Below are positions 1 to 8,500 of a stretch of 25,544 bases of DNA, in pieces (the stretch's first letter is position 1; every line of letters begins with the position of its first letter). The DNA lies in contig CAZGWJ010000035.1 in the NCBI GenBank assembly GCA_964529445.1, positions 1 to 25,544 of the forward strand, given 5' to 3'. This DNA comes from CAZGWJ01 sp964529445. Lineage in GTDB: Bacteria > Oederibacteriota > Muellerivitia > Muellerivitales > Muellerivitaceae. Under the pieces are notes generated by a model, which was not told where the DNA came from, ran no database searches, and worked only from the letters and a program-made list of their open reading frames with translations. The position numbers and the translations under genes are program-made.

Positions 1-507
1 GACGTGGGAGACGAGGAGCGAGAAGTTCTTCAATCTCTTTTGGTGGGCTTGGAAGGCGGCCATGGCGTTGGCGGGCGCGGTCGTTTCAAAACCGACCGCG
101 AAGAACACGACCTGGCGATCCGGCATCTCCCGCGCCAGTTGAAGGGCGTCCATCGGCGAATAGACGATGCGCACGTCCCCGCCCCGGCTCTTCACGCCGA
201 AGAGGTCGGTGCGGCTTCCCGGTACGCGGAGCATGTCGCCGAAGGAGCAGAAGGTCACCTCGGGCCGCGCGGCGATCTCCATGGCCTCGTCGAGGATCTC
301 GACCGGCGTGACGCAGACGGGGCATCCGGGGCCATGGACGAGGGCAATCTCCTGGGGGAGGAGTTCCTCCAGGCCGAAGCGCATGATGGAATGGGTCTGA
401 CCCCCGCAGATCTCCATGAGGGTCCAGGGGCGGGTGCAGGCGCGTCGGATGAGCTCCGCCGCCTTGCGGACGGCGTCCGCGTCCCGGTATTCATCGAGGT
501 ATTTCAC
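1..507 (-). CDS. hypD: Hydrogenase maturation factor HypD, N-terminal part (cut by window edge)
   Basis: HypD works with HypC to build and carry the Fe(CN)2CO group placed in the [NiFe]-hydrogenase active site, in the cytoplasm. The visible 169 residues contain the family motifs: CGGQTH near residue 34, the GPGCPVCVTP motif near residues 60-70, and FCSFGDMLRVPG near residue 90. The reading frame stays open to position 1, so the C-terminal half, including the [4Fe-4S] cysteines, is outside the window. The start is taken as GTG at 507, giving VKYLDEYRD, because no ATG fits and a GGAG lies about 10 bases upstream. The gene follows hypC by 94 bases on the same strand, as usual for hyp operons. 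The identification is secure; the exact start is less so. Confidence 0.95.
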   Translation of the reverse strand, partial: MKYLDEYRDADAVRKAAELIRRACTRPWTLMEICGGQTHSIMRFGLEELLPQEIALVHGPGCPVCVTPVEILDEAMEIAARPEVTFCSFGDMLRVPGSRTDLFGVKSRGGDVRIVYSPMDALQLAREMPDRQVVFFAVGFETTAPANAMAAFQAHQKRLKNFSLLVSHV

Positions 508-529
508 GGCAAATCGACTCCCGATATTT

Positions 530-559
530 CCACCACGAAGACACGAAGGCACGAAGACG
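530..559. repeat. Three tandem copies of an 8-base ACGAAGRC unit between hypC and hypD
   Basis: ACGAAG recurs at 534, 542 and 550 with a strict 8-base period. On the minus strand this reads as CTTCGTG / CCTTCGTG / TCTTCGTGG just ahead of the hypD start. I recall similar CTTCGTGTCTTCGTGG strings between genes in other environmental genomes, but could not check this. It could equally be a local expansion. Confidence 0.6.
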
Positions 560-601
560 ATAAAACACGATCCCGGGATGAAACGGTTTCAAGATGGATG
601 C

Positions 602-856
602 TCACTTGTTCGGCCCCCCGCCCCGCCCCAGGTCGTCCATCTCCTTCAGGATCGCGAGGGTCTTCTCGGCTTCCGCCTCGTCCACCTTGGAGAGGGCGAA
701 GCCCACGTGCACGAGCACGTAGTCGCCCGGCTTCGTGTCGGGCACGAAGGAGAGGTTGACCTCCTTGACCACGCCGCCGAAGCTCACGCGCCCCTTGCGG
801 TCGGTCGCGCCTTCCTTCACGATCTCGAGGATCTTCCCCGGTATTGCCAGACACAT
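602..856 (-). CDS. hypC: Hydrogenase maturation chaperone HypC
   Basis: This 84-residue protein is a HypC/HybG-family chaperone. It binds the Fe(CN)2CO precursor with HypD and hands it to the hydrogenase large subunit. The sequence begins MCLAIPGKI, carrying the essential Cys2, and has the conserved PGDYVLVHVGFAL segment with its histidine in the middle. Length and fold are typical. An AAGGAAA ribosome-binding site sits just before the ATG at 856. It lies between hypF and hypD on the same strand. The gap to hypF is about 300 bases of palindromes, so hypC-hypD may have its own transcript. Confidence 0.97.
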   Translation of the reverse strand: MCLAIPGKILEIVKEGATDRKGRVSFGGVVKEVNLSFVPDTKPGDYVLVHVGFALSKVDEAEAEKTLAILKEMDDLGRGGGPNK

Positions 857-875
857 CGCGGTTTCCTTTATTCCA

Positions 876-1150
876 ACTTGTTTCTCCCTCGCCCGCCTGC
901 GGGAGAAGGCCGGGTAGAGGGGACTTTAGGTTTTCTTGCGTTTTCGCTTGCGTAGAGGCGGACCCATGTGCCCGTCCGCCGGGCACCCACAGGGGGGTAC
1001 CCTGCATCAACATTTCATCCACCGTCGTATCGGTGTCCGTCACCCAAGCCCTTGGGTGACGAGATCTCGCCGAAGGTGGATCCATCCCACCTGCCCTGTA
1101 GTGTGGCGAAGCCTCTACTACAGGGTCCATCGGTGGCGAATCGCCTTTGA
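876..1150. repeat. Chain of palindromes (REP/BIME-like) between hypF and hypC
   Basis: The hypF-hypC gap holds no gene but at least seven successive perfect inverted repeats. They are GGCGGAC/GTCCGCC (957-963 with 974-980), GTGCCC/GGGCAC (968-973 with 981-986), CAGGG/CCCTG (990-994 with 1000-1004) and CACCCAAG/CTTGGGTG (1041-1048 with 1051-1058). They continue with CGAGATCTCG (1060-1069), CCCTGTAGT/ACTACAGGG (1094-1102 with 1117-1125) and GGCGA/TCGCC (1135-1145). A degenerate CGCCTGCGGGAGAAGG palindrome lies near 890. None is followed by a run of T, so they look like extragenic palindromes rather than intrinsic terminators. Confidence 0.75.
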
Positions 1151-1154
1151 TCTA

Positions 1155-3440
1155 CTATTTCTTCGCTGTCATCTGTCTCTGCGCCTCGACCAGCTGGCCC
1201 AACGAAATTCCCCCGTCATTGGGAGGTATCCGTTGATGCCAATAGGGCTTCATCCCCGCGGCCCGAAGGGCCTCCGCGGACATCTCGGTCAGGAGACGGT
1301 TCTGGAAAACGCCCCCGGTCAGCATCACTTTCGTCGAACCGGTGACCTTCGCCATCTCGGCCAGTCCGGCCGCCAGGGTCGCGTGGAAATCACGGGCGAT
1401 GTCGTCAACCCGCCTCCCATCCGTGCGGTCCCTGAGCACACCTACTATGAGAGGTTCCCAGTCGAAAAGAAAGCCCTCGCAGGTATTTTCAACCCGCACC
1501 GGATAGAGAGAACCGGAAGTGCCCCTCCAAGCCGCGAACTCCAGTTCCATCGCGGCCTGTCCCTCGAACGCGTTCCTCTGGCGCAAACCCAACAGGGACG
1601 CCGCAGCGTCGAAGAGACGCCCCATGGACGACGTGCGCGGCGAGTTCAGGTCCCTCTCCAGGGCCGCGAGAAGAACCGCCTTCTCCTCTCCCGTGAACGC
1701 CGACACGAATTCCCCCGGAGCGCCCTCGAAGGCCGATTTTCCTTTCATGACGTGTAGGACGCCCAACGCGCAACGGCGCGGCTCACGAATCGCCTGGTCG
1801 CCCCCGGGAAGGCGGAAAGTCCGCAAGTGTCCGACCCGCTCCCAGTGGCGATCCTTCACGGCCAGAAATTCCCCGCCCCAGATGGTGCCGTCCGGCCCGA
1901 GGCCCGTCCCATCCCAGGTCGCGGCCAGATAAGGCGGCTCCAGCTCGTTCTCGGCGGCGCAAGAGAGAGCATGGGCCAAATGGTGCTGGACCTTGACCAC
2001 CGGCAAGGCCAGGGCCTCCGCATGGCGCGTCGAGGCGTAGTCGGGATGCAGATCATGAGCTACCCTTTCCGGAACGACCCGGTAGAGACCGGAAAGATCC
2101 CTGGCGACCTGCCGGAAGGAATCCTGGGCTGAAGTCGTGTCCAAGTCCCCGATGTGTTGGCTCACGAAAGCGTCGCGACCCACGGCGAAAGCCACGGTGT
2201 TCTTGAGGTGGGCGCCCACCGCCAGGGTCCCGGAAGCATCGGAGAAAAGGGTCACGGGTAGCGGCGCATAACCGCGCGCCCGGCGGAGAACCTGTTCCTG
2301 ACCCATGAGGACGCGCGCCACCGAATCGTCCACCCGGCGTGCCACGGACCGGTCGTGCAGGAGGAAGACATCCGCGATGCCGGACAGGCGTTCCACGGCC
2401 TCCGCATCCTCCCGGGCCAGGGGCTCGTCCGAGACGTTGCCGCTGGTGGCCACCACGGGAAAATCCCATTCGTGAAGGAGAAGGTGGTGCAGGGGGGTCG
2501 TGGGAAGCATCACGCCGAGGTGCGGATTGCCCGGCGCCACTTCCTCCGCGACGGGAGCATCCTCCCTTTTCCTCAAGAGCACGATGGGCGACTCGGGTGA
2601 CGAGAGAAGCCGTTCCTCGAGGAAGGAGATCCCGGCCAGTCGCTTCGCGGAGGCGAGGTCCCGGACCATGAGGGCCAGGGGTTTCTCCTCCCGCCGCTTC
2701 CTCTCGCGCAGGGTCCTGACCGCGTCGGGAGACCGGGCATCGCAGACCAGCTGGTAGCCACCCACCCCCTTCAGGGCCAGGATCCCGCCCTCCCGGACGG
2801 CCTGGGCGGCACCCCGCAGGGCCTCCTCGCGGAGGGCGAGCGCCTTCCCCCCACGAGCCCGCAGTTCAAGGCGCGGACCGCAGTCGGGACAGCAGAGGGG
2901 CTGGGCGTGGAACCGCCGGTCGGCCGGATCCTCGTACTCGGCCCGACAGGACGGGCACATCGGGAAGGAAGCCATCGTGGTGTTGGGCCGGTCATAGGGG
3001 AGCTTCAGCACCACGCTGAATCGGGGTCCGCAATTCGTGCAATTGATGAAAGGATGGCGGTATCGGCGGTCGCGAGGATCGAAAAGCTCCCTCAAGCAGT
3101 CGGGGCAGGTGGCGATGTCGGGAAGGACGAAGGCGGAAGGGGTCCCTTCGGCACGGCTCTCGCGGATGACGAACCCCGAAAAACCCTCCGGGTCCAGGAA
3201 GGAGAATTCAACTCCCTGGATGGAGGCCCTGGGGGGTTTTTCGGCCTGGAGGCGCCGGAGGAATTCCTCCAACCGGGATCGGTCCCCCTCGACCGACAGG
3301 AGAACACCCCGGGTGTCGTTCTCCACCCAGCCGGATAGACCCAGTTCCATGGCCAGCCGGTGGACGAACGGGCGGAAGCCGACGCCCTGCACGGCGCCAC
3401 GAACGGCGGCTTTGAGTCGTTGGATGGATGGGTTCTGCAT
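1155..3440 (-). CDS. hypF: Carbamoyltransferase HypF
   Basis: HypF makes the cyanide ligands of [NiFe]-hydrogenase by moving a carbamoyl group from carbamoyl phosphate to the C-terminal Cys of HypE. All domains are visible in the 761 residues. An acylphosphatase domain covers residues about 8-95 (RGAVQGVGFRPFVHRLA). Two zinc fingers follow, with C112/C115/C134/C137 and C162/C165/C184/C187. A YrdC/Sua5-like domain spans about 205-385 (ALKGVGGYQLVCDA). A Kae1-like domain spans about 400-755, with the metal-binding HHLAHA motif and LTGGVFQNRLL near the end. Length is normal for the family. The ribosome-binding site before ATG 3440 is weak. It lies downstream of the maturation protease homologue on the same strand. 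Confidence 0.97.
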   Translation of the reverse strand: MQNPSIQRLKAAVRGAVQGVGFRPFVHRLAMELGLSGWVENDTRGVLLSVEGDRSRLEEFLRRLQAEKPPRASIQGVEFSFLDPEGFSGFVIRESRAEGTPSAFVLPDIATCPDCLRELFDPRDRRYRHPFINCTNCGPRFSVVLKLPYDRPNTTMASFPMCPSCRAEYEDPADRRFHAQPLCCPDCGPRLELRARGGKALALREEALRGAAQAVREGGILALKGVGGYQLVCDARSPDAVRTLRERKRREEKPLALMVRDLASAKRLAGISFLEERLLSSPESPIVLLRKREDAPVAEEVAPGNPHLGVMLPTTPLHHLLLHEWDFPVVATSGNVSDEPLAREDAEAVERLSGIADVFLLHDRSVARRVDDSVARVLMGQEQVLRRARGYAPLPVTLFSDASGTLAVGAHLKNTVAFAVGRDAFVSQHIGDLDTTSAQDSFRQVARDLSGLYRVVPERVAHDLHPDYASTRHAEALALPVVKVQHHLAHALSCAAENELEPPYLAATWDGTGLGPDGTIWGGEFLAVKDRHWERVGHLRTFRLPGGDQAIREPRRCALGVLHVMKGKSAFEGAPGEFVSAFTGEEKAVLLAALERDLNSPRTSSMGRLFDAAASLLGLRQRNAFEGQAAMELEFAAWRGTSGSLYPVRVENTCEGFLFDWEPLIVGVLRDRTDGRRVDDIARDFHATLAAGLAEMAKVTGSTKVMLTGGVFQNRLLTEMSAEALRAAGMKPYWHQRIPPNDGGISLGQLVEAQRQMTAKK

Positions 3441-3574
3441 GGAACGCCCCCGAGGGGGCCATTGTCGCCGCGGGGGGACGCGAAAGGAAGGGGGTTCTCG
3501 GAGCGGGCTTCCCCTTGCCAGGGATGCCTTCCGGGAACATACCGACCCGAAGAGCGTTTTTGGGAGGTTTCCCT

Positions 3575-4069
3575 CTATCCTCGATCGGCCGTCAAGACGG
3601 CGGGAACGGAAAGATGGCGGAGGTCCAGGAGGATGCGCTCGGCGACGTTCAGGGTGGCCGCCTTCACGTCCTCCGCCATCTTGTCGCCCTCCTTGAACCG
3701 TTTGCCCTCGATGCCATAGACGATGAGCCGGGGGGGAAGCGAGCCCTCGACGCGAGCCTGCTCAATGCCCTCGAAGAGTCCGGGGACGAGCGTCTTCTTG
3801 CTGAAAAAGACGGGGGGGAGGTGCTTCTTCTGGGCCTCGAACCTGAAAAGAGTTCCGGGTTTCGCCCCGCTCAGGACAGCTCCGGCGAGGATGACGGCGG
3901 AATATCCCCTCCAGGCTTCCAGGAGAAAGGCGGGGTCCGAGACCTGCTCCATCAATCGTACGCCAGGGGCGGTCTTGCCCATGAGACGCTTGATGACCCA
4001 TTTACCGGCCGAGGAATCCCCGTGCTTCGAAACCCCGACCCCGATGACGAGGACGGATGCTTCGTCCAT
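3575..4069 (-). CDS. Hydrogenase maturation protease (HyaD/HybD/HycI) homologue lacking the nickel ligands
   Basis: Proteases of this family clip the C-terminus of the hydrogenase large subunit after nickel insertion. They recognise nickel through Glu16, Asp62 and His93 (E. coli HybD numbering). The 164-residue protein has the family layout: VLVIGVG at the N-terminus, VILAGAVLSGAKPGT in the middle, and LPPRLIVYGIEG near the C-terminus. The expected ligands appear replaced. The D-E-x-x-G loop reads GDSSAG, the Asp of the IIADA strand reads Gly (ILAGA), and the S-x-H-x-L-G loop reads SKKTLVPGL with no histidine. The ATG at 4069 (MDEASVLVIG) is chosen because the family begins there; a longer frame to 4156 adds 29 unlike residues. 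It may be inactive or use another substrate-recognition mode. Family assignment is good, activity is doubtful. Confidence 0.8.
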   Translation of the reverse strand: MDEASVLVIGVGVSKHGDSSAGKWVIKRLMGKTAPGVRLMEQVSDPAFLLEAWRGYSAVILAGAVLSGAKPGTLFRFEAQKKHLPPVFFSKKTLVPGLFEGIEQARVEGSLPPRLIVYGIEGKRFKEGDKMAEDVKAATLNVAERILLDLRHLSVPAVLTADRG

Positions 4070-4460
4070 GACTGCCTCACTGCCACGCCTCACAACCATG
4101 CGCCTTTCGCATTCGAGACCGTCCGGGGTGTGGCCGGGGACGACGGGCCCATCCAAAAGGCGGGAACAAACTGCAGGATGCTTCTATTTCACCACCAACA
4201 AGGCCCGGAACGCCAGAGGAATCTCCTCGCGTCCCGGAAAACGCTGTCATTTGAACCCCAACCGGGTTCTACGCGGCTCTTTCCGGCGATCGGGTCCCAG
4301 CCTCGAAAAGACGCGGCCAAGGCGGGCAGGGTGACCGTCGATTTCATGAACCACCTGATCGACTTGCAAACCCACTCAACAATATCCTTGCGGGATCCCT
4401 TCGCAAACAACGCTCGGGATGAGCCGTCCCCTTCCGCTTTGGATCTGAAGCGGGGAAGGG
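4070..4460. other. Gene-free gap with one long hairpin
   Basis: I see no convincing coding frame in these 391 bases. Directly after the stop of the flavoprotein gene lies an inverted repeat, CCCTTCCGCTT (4429-4439) with AAGCGGGGAAGGG (4448-4460), which pairs with a two-base bulge. There is no T run on the minus strand, so it could protect the 3' end of the nifJ-flavoprotein message or end it weakly. The gap suggests that the protease homologue and hyp genes may be transcribed separately from nifJ. Confidence 0.5.
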
Positions 4461-5501
4461 TCAAATGGGCCAGCTGTCCTCGGTGATGTTGCCCTCCCCG
4501 ATCTCATCGGGGTTCCGGAAACCGCGCAACACCTGGAGATACTGGGCCCGTTCGTAGGCCTCGGGATTCTCATGGTTCTTCTGGCTGGCCGCGCCGATCA
4601 TGTCGGCCACATTGGCGTACTCGTACTCCTCCATCCAGTGACGGAGGCCCTGCTCCAGGACCCGGATATGCTTGAATCCGTTTTGGAAAAGGGTCGAGCA
4701 GAGCATGGCCACGTTGGCGCCTGCCAGAAGCGCCCGGACCACGCCCCGGATATCGTGCACGCCGCCCGAGGCCGCGAAGTCCGCGGGAACCCGTCCATGA
4801 AGGATCGCGATCCATCGCACCGGGAGGCGAAGCGTCGCCGGACGGCTGAAGGAAACGGCCAACTCCACTTCCAGGGTTTCCGGGTTGATGGAAGGCTGGT
4901 AGAAACGGTTGAAAAGCACGATGCCGGAAGCACCCGCCTCCACGAGGCGGGACGTGATGTTCGGGAGGGACGTGAAAAAGGGGGAAAGCTTCACGGCTAT
5001 CGGGATTTTCACGGCGTCCTTGATAGACTTCGTGACCTCGACATAGCTGTTCTCCCTTTCCGCCGCAGTGACCTTCACGTCGGTGTGGACGTTGTAGAGG
5101 TTCAACTCCAGGGCGTCCGCGCCGGCCTGTTCAATGTTCCGCGCGTAGGAAGTCCAACCCCCGGGTGTGCACCCGTTGAGGGAGGCAATCACGGGAATTT
5201 TCAGGGCCTTCTTGGCCTGGCTCACCAGGGCCAGATACTCGTGCGGAGCGGGAAGGATCTCCTCGTAGCGGGGGAAATAGGTGAGGGATTCCGCGAAGCT
5301 CTCCGTCCCCTGGGAAAGCCCCTTCTCGATCTGGGCGGCGTCCTTCAGGATCTGCTCCTCGAAAAGGGAAGGCAGAACCACGGCCGACGCGCCAGCATCC
5401 TCCAGGCGTTTCAGGCGGTCCAGATCCCCCGTAAAAGGTGAGGCGGAAGCCACCAGGGGCGTCCGCAGTTCCAGGCCCAGATACTTGGTCTTCAATCTCA
5501 T
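4461..5501 (-). CDS. Dihydroorotate dehydrogenase-like FMN flavoprotein next to PFOR
   Basis: This 346-residue protein is an FMN-binding TIM barrel of the dihydroorotate dehydrogenase/PreA superfamily. It shows the N-terminal YLGLELRTPLVASASPFTG, IPVIASLNG, the flavin-contacting lysine in IAVKLSPFF, and the phosphate-binding GGVHDIRGVVRALLAGANVAML segment. The loop that carries SCPN with the catalytic cysteine in true class 1 enzymes reads NLYNVHTD here, so pyrimidine synthesis is unlikely. Genes of this type are often found beside pyruvate:ferredoxin oxidoreductase, as here, 31 bases after nifJ. The ATG at 5501 has a strong AAGGAGG seven bases upstream. I infer a redox role linked to ferredoxin, but the substrate is not visible. 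Confidence 0.88.
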   Translation of the reverse strand: MRLKTKYLGLELRTPLVASASPFTGDLDRLKRLEDAGASAVVLPSLFEEQILKDAAQIEKGLSQGTESFAESLTYFPRYEEILPAPHEYLALVSQAKKALKIPVIASLNGCTPGGWTSYARNIEQAGADALELNLYNVHTDVKVTAAERENSYVEVTKSIKDAVKIPIAVKLSPFFTSLPNITSRLVEAGASGIVLFNRFYQPSINPETLEVELAVSFSRPATLRLPVRWIAILHGRVPADFAASGGVHDIRGVVRALLAGANVAMLCSTLFQNGFKHIRVLEQGLRHWMEEYEYANVADMIGAASQKNHENPEAYERAQYLQVLRGFRNPDEIGEGNITEDSWPI

Positions 5502-5532
5502 CTCGCTGCCTCCTTGGGGTCCGGCAAGGCTC

Positions 5533-8500
5533 CTACGAAGCGGAAGACGCGGCCGCCTGTCCCGCGCCCGGCACGAAGGCGGGGGAAGCCAAAAGCTTGT
5601 AGTACTCGTACCGGGCCTTGACCAGCCGCTGCTGCTCGGCGATCAGGCGCTTGGCCTCCTCCGGCCTGGCCTTCATGAGGATCTTGAAGCGGTTCTCCTT
5701 GGACATGTACTCCTCGACCGGCAGGGTGGGTTCCTGCGAGTCCAGCTGGAGGGGATTCTTCCCCTGCGCGGCCAGGCGCGGATCGTAACGGTACAGGAGC
5801 CATTGGCCCGACTGTACGGCGGCCTTCTGCTGTTTGAGGCCGTTCACCAGGTCGTACCCGTGCGCGATGCAATGGCTGTAAGCGAGGATCAGGGAAGGCC
5901 CGTCGTAGGATTCCGCCTCCACGAAGGCCTTGAGGGTCTGGGCGTCATTGGCGCCCATGGCCACCCGCGCCACGTAGATGTTGCCGTAGGTCATGGCGAT
6001 GAGGCCCATGTCCTTCTTCGGCATGGTTTTTCCGGCGGCCGCGAACTTGGCCACCGCTCCCAGGGGCGTGGATTTTGACATCTGGCCGCCGGTATTCGAG
6101 TAGACCTCGGTGTCCAGCACCAGGACGTTGATGTCGCGCCCCGAGGCCAGCACGTGATCAAGCCCGCCGTAACCGATGTCGTAGGCCCATCCGTCGCCGC
6201 CCATGGCCCATACGCTCTTCTTCACCAGGTAGTCGGCGATCTGGAGCAGTTCCTTCGCCTCGGCGGAAGGATCCTTGGCCAACGCGTCCTTCAGCTTCTT
6301 GACCCGGAAGCGCTGTTCCTCCAGGCCGGCGAGGGTGGAGACGTCCGCGTTCAGGATGCCGTCCACCAAGTCCTTCCCCGCGATCTTCTCCATCCGCTTC
6401 AGGAGATACTTCGCCCGATCGGCCGTCTGATCCACCGAGAGCCGGAAGCCCAACGCGAACTCGGCGTTGTTCTCGAAGAGGGAGTTGGACCAGACGGGTC
6501 CTCGACCCGACGCATCCTTCGACCAGGGGGTGGTGGGCAGGTTGCCCCCGTAGATGGAGGAGCAACCGGTCGCGTTCCCGATGAGCAGGCGGTCGCCGAA
6601 TAGCTGGGACACCAGCTTCACGTAGGGGGTCTCGCCACAACCCGCACAGGCACCCGAGAACTCGAAATAGGGGGCCTGCAGCTGCTGCTGCATGACGAGC
6701 CCGATGTTGAGCGTCTTGGGATCGCGGGTCGGAAGGGCGAGGAAGAATTCCCAGTTCCTGGCCTCAGGATCGAACAAGGGAAGGGCGGGCGACAGGCCCA
6801 GCGCCTTCTTCTTGGGATCGGTCTTGCTCTTGCCCGGACAGATATCCACGCAAAGCCCGCAACCCGTGCAGTCCTCCGGAGCCACCTGGATGGTGTATTT
6901 CAGCCCCTTCCAATCCTTGTGCTTGGCGTCCATGGACTTGAACCCGGCCGGGGCGTTTGCGGCCTGGGCCGGCTCGTAGACCTTCACGCGGATGGTGCCG
7001 TGCGGGCACACCAGCGAGCAGCGCGCGCATTGGATGCAGAGTTCCGGGTCCCAGACGGGGATATCCTGCGCCACGCGGCGTTTCTCGTATTGGGTCGTCC
7101 CCGTGGGGAAAGTCCCGTCCACCGGCATGGCCGAGACCGGCAGTTCATCCCCCTGGCCCTCGATGATCTTGCCGAGAACTTCCTTCACGAACGCGGGGGC
7201 CTTTTCAGGCACCGCCTCGTGCATGGGGATGCTGCCCAGGGGCAGCCCTTCCACCTTCACCTCGTGAAGGTTGGCGATGGTCTGGTCCACGGCCTTGAGA
7301 TTGGCCTGGACGATCTCGTCGCCCTTCTTCTTGTAGGTCTTGATGATGGATTGCTTGATGGCCTCGATGGCCTGCTCGCGCGGCAAAACGCCGGAAATGG
7401 CGAAGAAGCAGACCTGCATGATGGTGTTGATGCGTCCGCCCATGCCCGTCTCGCGGGCCACCTTGTAGGCGTCGATGACGAAGAACTTGGCCTTCTTCTT
7501 CTGCAACTGCTCCTGCACCAGGCGGGGCAGGGTTGCCCACACATCCTGGGTGGGAACGGACGTGTTGTAAAGGAAGGTGCCGCCCTCCACCAGGTTGGCC
7601 AGCATGTCGTAACGATCGATGAACTGGGGTTGGTGGCAACCGATGAAGTTGGCGCGGGTGATGAGATACGAGGAGCGCAGGGGGGTCGGCCCGAACCGGA
7701 GATGGGACACGGTCATGGCGCCCGACTTCTTGGAGTCGTAGACGAAATAGCCCTGGGCCCAGTTGTCGGTATTCTCGCCGATGATCTTGATGGAGTTTTT
7801 GTTGGCCCCGACGGTCCCGTCGGCGCCCAGGCCGTAGAACAGGGACCGGCTGACCGAGTCCGGCTCGGTGGTGAAGTCCTTGTCATAGGGCAGGCTGAGG
7901 TGGGTGACGTCGTCGTTGATGCCGATGGTGAAGTGGTTCTTGAGCTTGCCCTCCTGCAGATGGTCGAACACGCCCTTCACCATGGCGGGCGTGAACTCCT
8001 TGGAGGAGAGGCCGTAGCGGCCGCCGATGACGCGGGGTACCGCCCGGAGGCTCCCGTCGGCCAGGGCTTCGCTGAAGGCCGTCACCACGTCCTGGTAGAG
8101 GGGTTCGCCCGCGGCTCCGGGCTCCTTGGTGCGGTCGAGGACGGCCACGCTCTTGACCGAAGCGGGAAGAGCGGCCAGGAAATGCCTCACGGAGAAGGGC
8201 CGGAACAAGCGTACCTTGAGCACGCCCACCTTGGCTCCCTTCGCGTTGAGGGCTTCCACGGTCTCGTGGGCCACGTCGGCCCCCGAACCCATGAGGATGA
8301 TGACGCGATCGGCATCCGGGGCGCCCACGTAGTCGAAGAGATGGTAGGCGCGTCCCGTGGCTTTCGCCACGCGGTCCATGACCTTCTGGACCGCCTCGGG
8401 CACGGACAGGTAGAACGGGTTGCTCGCCTCCCGGGCCTGGAAGAACACATCCGGGTTCTGGGCCGTCCCTCGCAGTTGGGGCTGGTCGGGATTGAGACCG

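Noticed and set aside
4189..4464. 91-residue minus-strand frame in the gap after the flavoprotein gene
   Set aside because: Starts inside the preceding gene and across a hairpin; no recognisable features.
3428..4486. 352-residue plus-strand open frame
   Set aside because: Antisense to the protease homologue and adjoining gaps; no domain or start signal.
4461..5501. pyrD, dihydroorotate dehydrogenase of pyrimidine synthesis
   Set aside because: The catalytic-loop motif is missing and the neighbour is PFOR, not pyrimidine genes.
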